Assembly (NCBI GenBank): GCA_037044905.1
Contig: JBAOKB010000054.1
Span: 464,953-528,952, forward strand
Source: Hortaea werneckii
Taxonomy: Eukaryota > Ascomycota > Dothideomycetes > Mycosphaerellales > Teratosphaeriaceae
Length of the DNA stretch: 64,000 nt
Direction: 5' to 3'
The notes below the pieces were generated by a model, which worked only from the letters and a program-made list of their open reading frames with translations, had not been told where the DNA came from and did not search any database. This document shows, piece after piece, positions 18,658-30,244 of the stretch (the stretch's first letter is position 1; each line of letters starts with the position of its first letter). Position numbers and translations under genes: made by a program.

Positions 18658-20839
18658 TTAAAGACCTCGTCGTAGGCAGGTGTATTGGATTCGTCGACCG
18701 CGCCGGAATACTGGTCCTGGTTGAGCAAGAGACTCTTGCAATTCTTGCCTTTCGGGCAGTTGGGTATTTGAGCTAATGACTCCGTCGGTCCGGAGCGCAT
18801 CAGGAAAATAGAGAGCTGATAAAAGCTTGCTATAGCGAGCGGCTGTATGCGTCTCGGAGCTCGCAGCTGCGTCCAGCCTCGAGATGAATGCTTGCACAAG
18901 GCATATTGACTGTTGGTGCCTTGGTTTCGTGACGGCGCCAAAGGATCGTGCTTTGAACAGGAAGACAGCCGCATAAATGCCGTACCTGACACAAACGGTA
19001 TATCAGCACACTCGCCAGCAGCTTGAGACACAAAGAGAGTACTTACAATAGGAAGCGCACTGGGAGATACCGAATGTGATTCACTGGATCCATGCTCTCA
19101 GTGAGTATCTTCAAAAGCCCCGTGGCAGCATCTATAGCATCAAAGATGGACTGGCTATCTGGACAAGCCATGATTCCATGGGGAAAACATGATCTGGACT
19201 TTGTGCTGCGAACGCTATGATTTGGTGGCGTTTCCTGCATTGCCCGGCATACGACGGCCTGGAAAGCGAAGGCGGTGACATAAAGTCTCAGATACTGGTA
19301 GTGCAGGTCCAAGATGGCTTTGAGATATTGAGACACCCGAAGGTTCTTCCAACTATCTTTCCAGGCAGCAAGTGCTCGTGCATGATCATCCAGGTATTTG
19401 GTGTAATCACCCTTAAGCATCAGGTTGACAGTCCTTTCTTTGGATGAGTAAAGGATGTCGTGCACCTGGCCGAAAAGTGAAGTAATCTCAACTTGAGCTT
19501 GAAGTACAGAGGCAAAGTCGTCCTCGTAAGCATGCTTGGGCTGTAGAGTCGGATAGTCGTCTGCCGTGAATCGAGCGGAAGAGCCTATGCTAGAGCAAGA
19601 GTCAGCATCTGCGTCTTCCATAGCTCTGTGAAGTTTGTTGTGGCTAAAACGTACCCTCGACACCAAAACGCCTGACCCATACGGATGGAAATCTGACGAT
19701 CGAGAAGAAAAGTGTCTTACTTAGAGGTAAGTAGTGATCATTCAAGAAGGGTCTGTATGGACTTACAGGTCCAAGCTAATCGATTTCGATCAGTAACGGT
19801 TTTTGACTCTCCTTTCGCCTCGCTACGAAACGAGTGCTGTTCAAGGTGAAGCAGGTATCCTTGTCGGGCAGCGAGTCCGACTAGCGACCATGCGCTATCT
19901 TCGCCGCTTTCAGCGACGATCGTGGCGGCAGGCATACCATCATCGCCATGAGGTGCCCACTCGGCCAGGATCAGCAAACCTTCTACTGAGCCGACGCACC
20001 GTGTACTAGAGGCACCTATTGCAACATGTAGGATAAGCTGCTGCATATATGCCCATATTTGATTGTGAAGGGCACCAAGTTCTGGCCTATCTTTCGATGC
20101 TATCGTTAACACGGCGGTTAGGAGAAAGCATTCTTCAGCCACAGTCTGCTGTAAGTTCTTGGCAGAAAGTACGTGTTGAGGCACGACAGGCATGAGCGGA
20201 TGGTAGCGTTCTGCATAACTGGATTGGAGCTTAGTACGAAAGCACCTTACTACTAAACACAAGGCACTGCACCTACTGTTGCAAGAGATGCCCGAGCATT
20301 CGAAGATTCAAAAAGCCAGTTGCTATAGGCATATAGGTCGCTGGCCCTGCTACGTGACCAGGCCGATTGAGAGGTGACGGTTCACCATGGCTTGTGGCTT
20401 CGTTACGGCCAGGAGATGTCGTGGCGTGGCTGTTCGGAGATACATCAGAGGCCCCACGCACAAGCATCTGAAGAGCCTGGAAAGGATTCTGCATACAGCC
20501 GCAACCCTCTCCGCTGCCTGCGGGATCCAAAGAAGATCGTTCTGGTACAGCCTCCGTGCTGGGATTCTCATGCCGGCAAGCAGGAGCTGCGTTCTGAGTA
20601 CTTCCCTCGCTGCTGGTCTCAGGCTCACGCCAAGCAGACTGCGCTCGTCGTACGGCGCGCCGATGCGAGAAATCACCGCCACGGCGAGAGCCAGCAAGTA
20701 CGCAATCATGGCCGCCCGACTGGCACGATGCACATGGAGGCGCTTGTGCGTTGCCTTCGGTCTGCAGGATGCATCTAGTCTTTCGCCGTCGGCACCGGAT
20801 ACAGGCTTTGGAGATTCTCTCTCCGGTGCTTTTAGTCAT
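18658..20839 (-). CDS. Zn2Cys6 transcription factor, possible C-terminal frameshift
   Basis: Five exons (20839-20277, 20218-19767, 19715-19655, 19589-19047, 18985-18658) join to 648 residues. The DNA-binding cluster has cysteines at 13, 16, 23, 36, 39 and 46 with an unusually long 12-residue middle loop. The middle-homology region is recognisable at the joined exons 2-4 (RQISIRMGQAFWCRG). One acceptor is AAG, chosen because only it restores this motif. The last exon ends at 18658, but another frame continues to 18465 with a regulator-like Asn/Ser-rich tail (NIFGMDYSNFL), so one base may have been gained or lost near 18720-18800. Position beside two GH31 genes and a sugar permease suggests it controls sugar use. 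Confidence 0.75.
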
Positions 20840-21757
20840 GGTTGCTTCCGAGCATGGACTTCGGTCAACAACGACGGCGGCGATGGCGATGTACGCAACT
20901 TGCTAGGCTCCTGGCTGAACTGTGGTTCCGAACGAGTTGGCCATTGTAGATAACGCTCCGGCTTCAACCTTCAACCGCTGTTCCGACGGGGGAAGTCCAT
21001 AGCCGAGAGGGGAAACATGAGATCGGCTATAGCTCTGGTGCTGAATGGCAGCCGGCAATGGCGTCCAGGAAGCACTAGGGTGGCTAGCGTAGAGCGTGCT
21101 TAACTGGATGAAGCTACAAACCTGGAATGCAAGCAACTGATGCCGCGGCCACCACGAGCTAACACTGTCGGCAAATGGAAGCCCCCAAAAGGGCATCATG
21201 TGTGGAGGATGGAGACTCTGGGGATACAAAAGGAAGGTCAACCCCGCAAGTGAAGTGCCTTGGCAAACGTGCTGCTGACTCAGGTTTGGGTCGGGGTTTG
21301 GAACATCTCCAACTTCAACTCCACTAGACCCGCTTACACTATCTTGCCTTCCCGAGCTTTTAACCGCTCACTCTTAAGCAATCAGGCAACCTGACTCGGG
21401 CTCAAGACTGGCGAAGGATCGACACACTCTGGACCTGGCGGATTCCAATAATGGGGTGTTTGTCTCTATGGTGGAACGACTCCCCTTGATTTGTGGTGGT
21501 CCAAGGTCATCCGGTCGTCATCCATTCCAGAGTGAGCTTTAAGTTGACGACTGCTCGCAAGCGCCTAAGATATCGATTAAAAAGCGATGGAACGTCTTAA
21601 AAGGCTCCAAAGGCCCGGGATGCTCGTCGATTTAAGAAGGACCGCCATTCTTATTGAGGAAGTGCGACAAGGTCTACAAGCCAATATCGTTCTGTTCAGT
21701 CGCTATGTCTGACTATCACCCTTGAGGTACACTCGAATGAAAAATGGTCTCCTCCCC
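20840..21757. other. Intergenic, nothing recognised
   Basis: About 900 bases lie between the regulator start and the 3' end of the FAD oxidoreductase. Only short frames without features are present. Confidence 0.5.
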
Positions 21758-23258
21758 TCACAACTTCGACTTAGGCTGTTCGAATACCTTCTTCCAAGCG
21801 CTCAAGGTTGCATGCTCCTGCTGAGAGTTCAGTCTTTCTTTGCTGGCTCGGTAAAGTCGGGGCAGGTCGACTTCTTCAACGTCTTTGCCTTCTGCAACCA
21901 TTGTGGCGATGGCTTTGGCTGAAAGGAAGACCTGCGGCATACCATGCCCGCTAAACCCAGCGCAGATGAATTGCCCAGGCTTGTCGGGAATGGCCCCGAC
22001 GTGAGGGAATCCATCAGAGCTGTATCCCATGACTGCGGCCATTGTCAGCAAAGGCAATAGTAAATATGGCATCACGACTTACTCCCTGTCCAGATGCTGT
22101 CCGTAAACGCCTCACTGTCCTCCCACCCCTGGAAATGCCGCTGCATATAGCCATCGAAATAGCCTTTTGCATTCTCCATCAACTTGGAATCATCCGAATT
22201 GCCAAACCATTCATCAAGATCATTGTAGTAATCTCTTCTGGCGCCACCGACTACGATTGAGCCATCCTGTCGAGGTATGAGGTAGTCATACTCATAATCA
22301 TTGAAGCGTAGAATGTAGCTGTTGTTAATGAATGGCCCGTCGACCTTGGGACTGATAATCCGACTGCAGATTCCACGGACGGGAACGATGTGGTTTGCGA
22401 ATTCTGGCAACAGAGCCGAGGAGTAGGCATTGGTGGCAAACACGACCTTCTTAGCTTCGATCGAGCCCCTCCCAGTGTTTACTTTCCAGCAGCCTTCGCT
22501 CCGGAAGAGCGATCAATCGATGTTACCGGTGTATGCGTCTGCAAGTTGACACCTCGACTGATCGCTTTGCCCAAGAGATGCAAGATCAATTTGTAGGGCC
22601 AGACCGTTCCGGCCGTGTAGGTAAAAGTCCCCCTCGCACCTTTGATACCAGAAGCTGCTTCGGCTTTCTCTGGGCTGCTGGAGAATACATCGTCAACAGT
22701 CGAGATATCAGCCTGACGAAGACGCTCGATCTTTGCTTCTATCTCGTCAGCGCCCTGCTGATAGAGGCAAACATCAGTAGCCCTGGTCCGAACATAGTCA
22801 CAGTCGATACCTTCGCGCCTGATGAGGCGAGGTACTTCGTCGAGATGTCGGGCTTCGAAAGAAGCTACTTCTTCTGCTGCTTCCTTTCCATGACTTGTTA
22901 ATGCTGCAGCTGCCCGAGTGTACGGGTCCGGTTTCAAATGGCCGCCTAGAAGCGTCAGCAGATCTCTTCGGTTGTTGATGTATGATCGAGGCCTACCATT
23001 TCGACCTGTTGCACCAGAGCAAGCCTCTCTAGCTTCCAATATCACGATCGTTGGCTTTTGACTACTCTCTCCAATTTGTTCCAGTACATGATGGGCTATG
23101 CTTGCACCTGCGTAACCAGCACCGATAATTACAATGTCAGCCTCAGCAGGCAGTTGCTCAGTGCTGCGATGATTATCCAACTCGTGCGGTGAGCTGCGCC
23201 AGAAAGGTTTGGTCGAATTCGCCACGGGGAGCGATGAAGTTGGCATATTGAGTCTCAT
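21758..23258 (-). pseudogene. FAD-dependent amino-acid/amine oxidoreductase (DAO family), frame-broken
   Basis: The N-terminal Rossmann motif IIGAGYAGASIA and the following strand (VILEAREACSGATGRNG) identify the DAO family, which oxidises amines or amino acids with FAD. The reading frame meets a stop at 22479-22481, while the conserved continuation (KVVFATNAYSS, then GGARRDYY, GYSSDGFPHVG, FSGHGMPQ) lies in another frame. A single missing base near 22495-22510 explains this. A normal 50-base intron lies at 22033-22082. Repaired, the protein would be about 480 residues, a normal length. The start is taken at the ATG at 23258, because the longer frame begins with GTG. The HAD dehalogenase gene upstream is broken in the same way. 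Confidence 0.8.
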
Positions 23259-23701
23259 GGCTTTGGATGTTGTTACCACAGAGAACTATTCTGCCTGAGT
23301 GCATGTATACCTATCAGTCCACGCATTGACCACTAAAGTGATACGCTCTACTGACGCCTAAGGTGGAGCAGTAGACTCCTATCGCGTCCAACTCCGGCCA
23401 AGCTAATGCGAGTTGCGCGGGGTTGCCCGAAACAAGATCACGAAGCACCGGGCCGGTCTGTCTGCGGCAAAGAGGCTTGACACAACCTCCATTGATGCCA
23501 TTGACTTGTTCATCTCATGTTGGTGACTTCCATTTTATGTCGCGAGGGTCCAATTATTACGATCTTTATAGACCACATGTAACCTATTCCTCGACCCAGA
23601 ATGCAACAGGTCGGAGCAACACAATCATACCAATGTCTCACTTTTTCAATCCATTTCAAGAGTAATCACAAATGAATCTGTCAAATCGATCACAAATTTA
23701 G
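23259..23701. other. Intergenic, promoter of the FAD oxidoreductase
   Basis: This 443-base segment separates two minus-strand genes. It shows no coding frame that I can support. Confidence 0.5.
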
Positions 23702-24483
23702 CTACGAAATGCTAGCTATGACTTTCTCAGCCATCTCGGGCAAATTATCCGACAGAACATCCATATCACCAAAAAGATCCGTCAAAGCCTCATTCTCCCA
23801 CACTGAACAGTAAGCCCCGCGGAACCTAAATACATCGATTAGCCTATAAGTTCCAAAGATTGTGTTGGATGCGTATACGTACCCAGTCCTTCGAGCGGCC
23901 GATACATCCCACATGTGAGCCGCGGCAAACCAAGGAAGACTCCCGTCGCTGCTAAGTTGCTTGAGAAGCGGTCGATATGCCTCTGGGTCCGGCTTTCCAA
24001 TCTTGCTCGAATCGCAAGACTTCAGGTGTGCTGCCGGCATATCGATCCGGCTTGCGTGAAGTAGCCACCAACCCTGCTCAAGTCGCCCATCGTGAAGGCC
24101 CAAACTGTGAAACCAGCATCACGGAGCTTCTGCACACATTCCTTCGCACCAGGTCGCATCTCCATCTTCTTATAGCCCTCTTCCATAATAGCGACCAAGT
24201 CTTCACCGGTGGCAAACTGTCGGGGTTCCTGGATCCCCGCTTTCCAGAGCATACGCCAGAAGATCGATTCGAAGACCTGGGCGTACGGGACGTAGGCGCC
24301 GCTCATGCTCAGATACGTGTACTCTCGCTCCGCGACTTCGATCCACATGTAGCCAAACATCGAAGTGGGACCGATGCCTTGGGCTCTCAACTGCGGGCCT
24401 AGCCGGGCCTCGAGCACTTCGTAGAGCTTCTCATACCCGACTAGAGTGCCTACTACGTCGAAGACGATGTTTTTGTTGCCCAT
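23702..24483 (-). pseudogene. HAD-superfamily (2-haloacid dehalogenase type II) hydrolase, frame-broken
   Basis: The start IVFDVVGTLVGYE carries the nucleophile D9 of the HAD fold. The later segment LKSCDSSKIGKPDPEAY has the conserved lysine region, and AAHMWDVSAARRTG the acidic region. The first frame stops at about 24020, and the conserved part continues in a different frame. A missing A near 24043-24050 (in the segment between QAG and IDMPAAH) explains it. A 57-base intron at 23826-23882 joins RRTG to FRGAY. Such fungal proteins are usually annotated as haloacid dehalogenases, with substrates unknown. The true start is the ATG at 24483. It is divergent from the amino-acid permease with a 410-base shared promoter. 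Confidence 0.8.
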
Positions 24484-24893
24484 GTTTCCCAATCGTGAAT
24501 GATGTGTCGATTATTGGAGTATAGAATGTGGTGGAATGAAGTGCAACTTGCAATAGCGATGCGTACCTTGTCTGCAGAAGCCAGATACTTCGAAAGCGCG
24601 GCCAGGCATCACCTTGATAGGCCAAGGTCTAAGGCTGTGGCGACCGGCCCGAAGTCCAGCACCGGCCCGGCTGGTAAGATCGACAATACGGGTCCTCTGT
24701 ATGTTTGAAATGCACACAACTGATAGCGAGGTCGACCCCGCCGCTAATGCCGGATGATAATGCCTGCAAACAAGGCCCAAGAACGTAATCATATGATGTC
24801 GCCTACGGAGGTCCTGATAAAGCGGCAGCTTTCCCTCATGGCATGGCCGGAAGAACTTCTACAAGTCGCTCTTAGGCTCCAGAGTGTGTTGCG
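24484..24893. other. Divergent promoter of the HAD gene and the amino-acid permease
   Basis: This 410-base region lies between two divergent starts. I see no specific binding site that I can name. Confidence 0.5.
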
Positions 24894-26829
24894 ATGTCTT
24901 GCGCCGCCTACGAGCTGGATTCGGTCGTGAAAGATGACAAGGGTGCCGATATCGAGAGGCAACCTTCGGGGCCCAAAGATGGGACCGTGACGGAGGTGAT
25001 TGGGTCCGGAGTCGACAACGCCGGGTACCATCGCCGTCTGAGCAAGCGGCAGATCATGATGATGACATTTGGAGCTGGTATTGGTACCGGATTATGGGTT
25101 GGAACAGGTAATGCTTTGAAGTATGCAGGCCCAGCTGGAACGGCTGTTGCGTATACGATCGTGGCTTATGTCGTTTGGTTGCAATACACTGCGATTGGCG
25201 AGGTGCGTGAGACAGCCGATACAAGATTGACCGTGGACTGATCAATTGTAGATGACAGCTTATCGCCCGGTACATGGCGGCTTCATCAGGCAGGAAGCCG
25301 AGTATGTCGATCGAGCTTTTGGTTTCGCCACTGGCATCAACTTTTGGTTCGAGGTGAGTCCAGAGAAGCCTACCGCAACTCGAGCTAATAAGTCGCAGTG
25401 GGTGATGATCATCCCAGCAGAAATCACTGCCGCGGTCAGTGTCTTGCAATTTTGGCCAGCAACTCAGGCTGTTCCGCTAGCAGCATACATCACCATGTTC
25501 CTGGCCGTCATGGTGATCGGCAATGTCTTCAACGTGCGCATCTACGGCCACATCGAATACGTAATGTCCTTTGTCAAAATCATTGCCGTCATTGCAATGA
25601 TCTTCTTCCTCTTCATCATGGCTTCCGGAGGCGTAGCAGCCACTGGTGGCCCGTTGGTCTTTCATTACTGGAAGCATCCGTAAGTCTTTATTGCTCTTCA
25701 CAAAAGCTGCAAGCAAGCTAAGTCGTTCCCAGTGGTGCCTTCAACAATGGCATGAAGGGAGTGGCAAAGGCTTTCACCCAAGCCGGCTTCTCATTCGGCG
25801 GAGGCGAACACATCGCCGTAATCGCAGGCGAGGCCAAAGAGCCACGAAAAACAGTCAAGAGCACAATCTATCCCATCTTCTGGAGGATGTTCTCGTTCTT
25901 CGTCCTCAACATCTGGCTCGTCGGCATGTGCGTGCCATACGACGACGAAGATCTCGTCAGCGCTTCTGGTACCCTTGGCTCTCCATTCGTCATTGCTGCC
26001 CTCCGAGCAAAGGAATCTTGGCTGGCGCATACTCTGAACGGATTCATCTTCCTATCGGTGATCAGCTGCGGTATTACGAGCTTCTACGTCGCTAGTCGGA
26101 GTCTCACAGCTCTTGCTGATTTGAAGCTTGTCCATCCTCTTTTCGGTGCGAAAGACAAAGCCGGACGGCCCTGGATATCTCTCCTTATCTGCGGAGCTCT
26201 TGGAGGCGGCCTGTGTTACTTGAACTGCAACAAGACTGCCATTCAAGTCTACAATTGGTTCTCAAGCCTGGTACGACGCCTTTCCTTGATGCAAAACAAT
26301 TTTCAATCACGCTGACAAACTTGACTAGGTTGGCATCGCTGGCTTCATCAACTGGGGAGCGATCTTCATCACGCAGATTCGATTCCGCGCTGCTCTCAAA
26401 GCCCAAGGTATAAGTCCGGACACATTGCCTTTCAAAGCGCCGCTGGCGCCGTGGGCGCACTGGTTCGGACTTGTCATCATCATCTTCATTTTGGCTTGTG
26501 AATTCTACATCTCCGTCAGCCCGATAGGTGAGCCCGGCACGGCTGTCACTTTCTTCGCCAATTATCTCGGCATGCCGCTGTTCCTTTTCGACTTCGTTGC
26601 ATACAAGGTACGTCTCATCGTTCAGTGTCCCTACGAGCCCGATACTGATCAGGTGTCTTAGCTCTGGTTCCGCACAAAGCTCGTGAAGCCTTCGGAAGTG
26701 GACTTCTCCGAGGCGAAAATGTTTGACGAAGAAGACCGTCTGGCTCGAGAGATGATGGACGATGAGGCCTTGCAGAAGGAAAACAGTCTCGGATTGTGGC
26801 AGAAGACAAAGAACTTGGTTTTCGGCTAG
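24894..26829 (+). CDS. Amino-acid permease (APC/YAT family)
   Basis: Six exons (24894-25202, 25252-25353, 25399-25679, 25733-26270, 26329-26607, 26662-26829) with introns of 45-58 bases encode 558 residues. All exon joins keep frame. The N-terminal motif RRLSKRQIMMMTFGAGIGTG is the hallmark of fungal amino-acid permeases, and about 12 hydrophobic segments follow. The exon 4 segment FSFGGGEHIAVIAGEAKEPR is the conserved substrate-pocket loop. It is a proton-coupled importer in the plasma membrane, and the individual amino acid cannot be predicted. The C-terminal tail is acidic, as usual for regulated turnover. It is convergent with the Zn2Cys6 gene, only 41 bases apart. It is one of the few intact genes in this region. 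Confidence 0.92.
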
Positions 26830-26870
26830 ACGTGCGTCTCTAAGAGGGCCAGGTCAGATGATTCACAGTG

Positions 26871-28937
26871 TCAAGTAGTCGGATTGTGCGGCATTGCAGG
26901 GCCAGCCCACATCTCGCTTAGAGGACTATCGAAGAGACTCCAGTCAAAAGACTCCAGCACTTCCATCATACCCGAATCTTCGGATGGCGGGACAGGCTCA
27001 ATACTTGTAACCGTCTTCTCCTGCTGCCGCTTCTCAGTCGCCCACTGGAGGAAGCTAGCGTAAGGACTCTGTGCCAATGACGCAGCATCTTGACCAACAT
27101 CGACTGCAGTATTAGACCTTTTGATGGCTTCGTCAATGGCGACAATGACTGACGTCTCGGACTTTGCAGACATGTTGGTCCATGTCATATTGCGCATGAG
27201 TTGAATACCAACAGCGACCTTCTCCCGCTCTGCAGCGGTTTCTTGGTTGAGTCGGTGCGCAAGAAGGAGCAAGATAGCCGCTCGACATGAGCTGAACTCA
27301 ACGTAGCTAGCCCTAGCCAAACCTATAGTGGAATCGGCTTGGCGGCAAATGTCTATTATCTGATGCGCTGAATCTATCGCATGTTGTAACAAGCGAGTCG
27401 TGGAATCTGCTGTGCGGTGGTTATCCGCACATTGCGGAGAAGTCGTCCGCGTCGAAAAGACGAAAGGTCGGCCTATGAATACGACGTTTAAATGGTATGA
27501 CAGCTGTAGGTGGAGGATCGACCGATCTAGTTCTCCCGAATAGTCACTGCTCGACGGATGAGTTGACCACCACAGTCGTAAATCGTCGTAGGTTTGCCAG
27601 AGACGAGCAAAGTATGAGTGACGAAGCGATTTCGGACAACGTCGGAGGGCATGTACGCTGTGGGAAGCTTCTCCGAGCCATTCGGTGAGCCTGCTCATCG
27701 TATTTTCATGCTGCAAATGATGGTGTATACCCGTGGATCCGTCTTGCTGCGGTTGGTCTGGAATCGGCACATCAGTGTCGGACACTGCGATGCAAGCGGG
27801 CCGGCCATGGAGTATCGAGATGCGCTTCTGCAAACGGTAGGCCGTCCACCAAAGCCGTCTTTGATCCAGATCCGATTTCGAGTCGAGACGACCGGTCGAG
27901 TCCATGCGATGCATTCCATTTTGGATAGCCATGCGCACGGCCAGAGAGCTATAGGTATAGCCGAGACCCTGAGTGTCCAGTGGCAAGGCAAAATTAGCTA
28001 ACAATAGAAACGCTCGAACGCTTTCGTACGAGGCCGCAGCAATTATCTCAGGCGTCAGCCGCGAGGCAGCCTGATATAAACCCACACTGACGACTTCATC
28101 AGCTGCTTCCTCACCCGGATCGAGTTGGGTTCCAGTGGGCTCGTCTGTGTCATTCGCAAGCAGGTGGGCGAACGATGAGCCGATGGCCAGGATTGTGAGC
28201 AACGAGCAAACGCAAGGCGCATCGCTTACAGTGAGGACGTAGGCGGGATGGTATATCTTGTCTAGCCATGTCGACGTCCAATCCGAGGTGACCAAATACA
28301 CATTTGTCTGTGCATTAGCGAAATAGGAATGCACGAGAAATTCAGCGATAGTGCGAGGAGGAAGGTCCGGGAGTTGCAGACGCTTCGGATGCAACTGCGT
28401 AGCCCGCCAATACTCTAGATGCCTTAAACTGTCCGCCTGAGAGGGTGGCAATCGTTCACGGAGCTGCTCACGTACGCGTTCGGAGAAGTTCCAGTGGGAG
28501 AACTCTCCCGAGTAGTGAGCGGTATCTTGGGCGACGGGTTTGACGGTATAATGCTCCTGTTGGAGATTCGTGTCTTCTACGCCCGGCCGTGGCGTTTCAT
28601 ACGTAGTGGCGGATGCCGTCTGAAGGTTATGAGAGACCATCCTCAGACGCTCGAGATCCAGCGGCACATCACCCAGAAAATGCCTTGCAATTCCTTCCAG
28701 GTGTCTTATGCGTTCGCTGTCGTCGGCAGAAGGTTGTTGTTGAGGCTTCTTGCCACTAGCTTCACACTTGCGGCCATGTTTCTGGCATCTCTGACATGGC
28801 AGTGTACCATCGCATTTCTCCTTGAGGCGACGACAGGCCGTGCAGGCAACCGTCGCACGCTTTCGGTCCTCATCGGCCACCTTTCTTCGCTTTCGGCGGT
28901 GGTGGCTTACGCTGGCAATACAAGGGTCATCGCTCAT
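26871..28937 (-). CDS. Zn2Cys6 transcription factor with fungal-specific domain
   Basis: This 688-residue single-exon protein has the zinc cluster at residues 32-58, with cysteines C32, C35, C42, C48, C51 and C58 in the standard spacing, preceded by a basic stretch HHRRKRRK that can serve as a nuclear signal. A short linker follows, then the fungal-specific regulatory domain (about 195-480) including the block RRLWWTAYRLQKRISILHGRP. The target genes are unknown. The nearest candidates are the permease that ends 41 bases away and the HAD/FAD genes beyond it. The frame is intact throughout, unlike that of several neighbours. Confidence 0.92.
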   Translation of the reverse strand: MSDDPCIASVSHHRRKRRKVADEDRKRATVACTACRRLKEKCDGTLPCQRCQKHGRKCEASGKKPQQQPSADDSERIRHLEGIARHFLGDVPLDLERLRMVSHNLQTASATTYETPRPGVEDTNLQQEHYTVKPVAQDTAHYSGEFSHWNFSERVREQLRERLPPSQADSLRHLEYWRATQLHPKRLQLPDLPPRTIAEFLVHSYFANAQTNVYLVTSDWTSTWLDKIYHPAYVLTVSDAPCVCSLLTILAIGSSFAHLLANDTDEPTGTQLDPGEEAADEVVSVGLYQAASRLTPEIIAAASYESVRAFLLLANFALPLDTQGLGYTYSSLAVRMAIQNGMHRMDSTGRLDSKSDLDQRRLWWTAYRLQKRISILHGRPACIAVSDTDVPIPDQPQQDGSTGIHHHLQHENTMSRLTEWLGEASHSVHALRRCPKSLRHSYFARLWQTYDDLRLWWSTHPSSSDYSGELDRSILHLQLSYHLNVVFIGRPFVFSTRTTSPQCADNHRTADSTTRLLQHAIDSAHQIIDICRQADSTIGLARASYVEFSSCRAAILLLLAHRLNQETAAEREKVAVGIQLMRNMTWTNMSAKSETSVIVAIDEAIKRSNTAVDVGQDAASLAQSPYASFLQWATEKRQQEKTVTSIEPVPPSEDSGMMEVLESFDWSLFDSPLSEMWAGPAMPHNPTT

Positions 28938-29610
28938 GGTGAGTAGTCATCGGGCGAGTCGAGGTCCCGAGGACTCGACTGCATACAAAGCCGGATGTAG
29001 CATGAGACTGCCACAACCGCCCCTTTGGCCTATCTATGTATCTTGGTGTTGATAAGATGGCCATCGTTGGCCATGATGCATGTACCTACCAGACGTGGAT
29101 GGATGCGCTAGTGCGTATCGATACGATAACGAAGCCGTGGGACCCGAGAGCCCAATTGCGGTACGAGAGAAGCAGAAGTGCTCCCATGCCAATCTACCCA
29201 TTTCCACCTGGTTTCATCCCAAGTCGACGCAAATGCAGCCCGCTCGTTGAGGTACCATTATTCTATACAGTCAGTAGGTCTTGACGAGAAGAAGCTCTCT
29301 GGATATGAGGTGCTTTCCACCGTGACTGACGATGTCATCGGAGTGAGCTTGATCGGCTCCGCAGCGACTCTACCTCCGTAGCATCTGCATGCCGAATCGG
29401 TAATTGGAGCACAACCACTGGTTGCTCAGCAGAAGGCGCCAATCCTCGATAGCAGACGGCAAGTATACTCGGATTCTTATTATTCTCATACTGTTAGACT
29501 TGACTTGCGTATATTCGCATAGTTCAGGGAAGGATCTCACAGAACCTCACGACCACGTTCACTTTCAGGCCTACCTCCAAAGCCCCTCGACGTCGGCCGT
29601 GACATCCACA
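28938..29610. other. Divergent promoter between the regulator and the acetolactate-decarboxylase-like gene
   Basis: This is 673 bases between two divergent starts. The plus-strand frame from 29404 runs into the next gene, but its first 69 codons are not conserved-looking, so I treat them as untranslated. Confidence 0.5.
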
Positions 29611-30244
29611 ATGCCCGCCTCAATCCCAAACGACATCTACCAGTATTCGCTCCGTTCAGCATACGCAGCAGGACTCCGCGAAGGCGGCCCACCCGTAGCT
29701 TTCCTCACCAACCATGGCACCCACGGCATCGGCTACTTTGAAAGCTACGAAGACGAACCCCAGGAACGGCCTGGCCGACATGATCCAGCTCGACAGCATC
29801 GCCTACGAAATAGACAAGGACGGCAATGCCTCCGTAGCGGATAAGCAAGACCAGATGCCTTTTGTCAAAGTCGTCGTCTTCCAGCCTTCCAAGAGAGTGC
29901 AGCTCGAGAACCGCACAGGAACCAAGAAGGTCTTGGAGATTCTACAAATGGGCAAGAACACGCCCATGTCTGTCCGGATCAAGGGTGCCTTTAAATACCT
30001 TAATACCCAGCAGGAGACTTTCTGGGACGTCAGCGGGGAGATCTTTGGATATGCGATCCCTTCCTGGCAGAAAGACGTCAGTGGGGAAGGTTTGCAGAGT
30101 TGCTTTATTACCCAGGACAAGAAGAAGGGAGGGCGTGTGATGGACTTTGAGACGGGAGAGGGTGCGACGCTGGAGTGGGCGAAGTGTGGCCGTTTCCATT
30201 TGGGCTTCCCGCAGGATGAGGAATATGAGAAGCTGAGTCTCTGA
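29611..30244 (+). pseudogene. Alpha-acetolactate decarboxylase-like protein, frame break and missing zinc ligands
   Basis: The start MPASIPNDIYQYSLRSAY and the segments HGTHGIGYFE, DMIQLDSIAYEIDKDG and MPFVKVVVFQP follow the acetolactate decarboxylase fold (conversion of 2-acetolactate to acetoin). The first frame breaks within the CCCC run at about 29758-29761, and the rest lies in the +1 frame to 30244, together about 210 residues. In the enzyme family the zinc is held by three histidines in an HxH...H pattern near the C-terminus. Here the matching segment reads GLQSCFITQDKKKGGRV, with Gln, Cys and Arg in those places. So even a repaired protein may not be a decarboxylase. The frame break may be an assembly error, but the ligand loss is not explained by it. 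Confidence 0.7.

Noticed and set aside
9192..26829. A complete sulfoquinovose breakdown cluster
   Set aside because: Apart from the GH31 candidate, no isomerase, kinase, aldolase, SQ dehydrogenase, SQ monooxygenase or sulfonate transporter of the known pathways is visible nearby.
29404..29610. Signal-peptide-like start upstream of the acetolactate-decarboxylase-like gene
   Set aside because: The hydrophobic stretch (ILIILILLDL) is tempting, but the family start fits the ATG at 29611 and the upstream codons are not conserved-looking.
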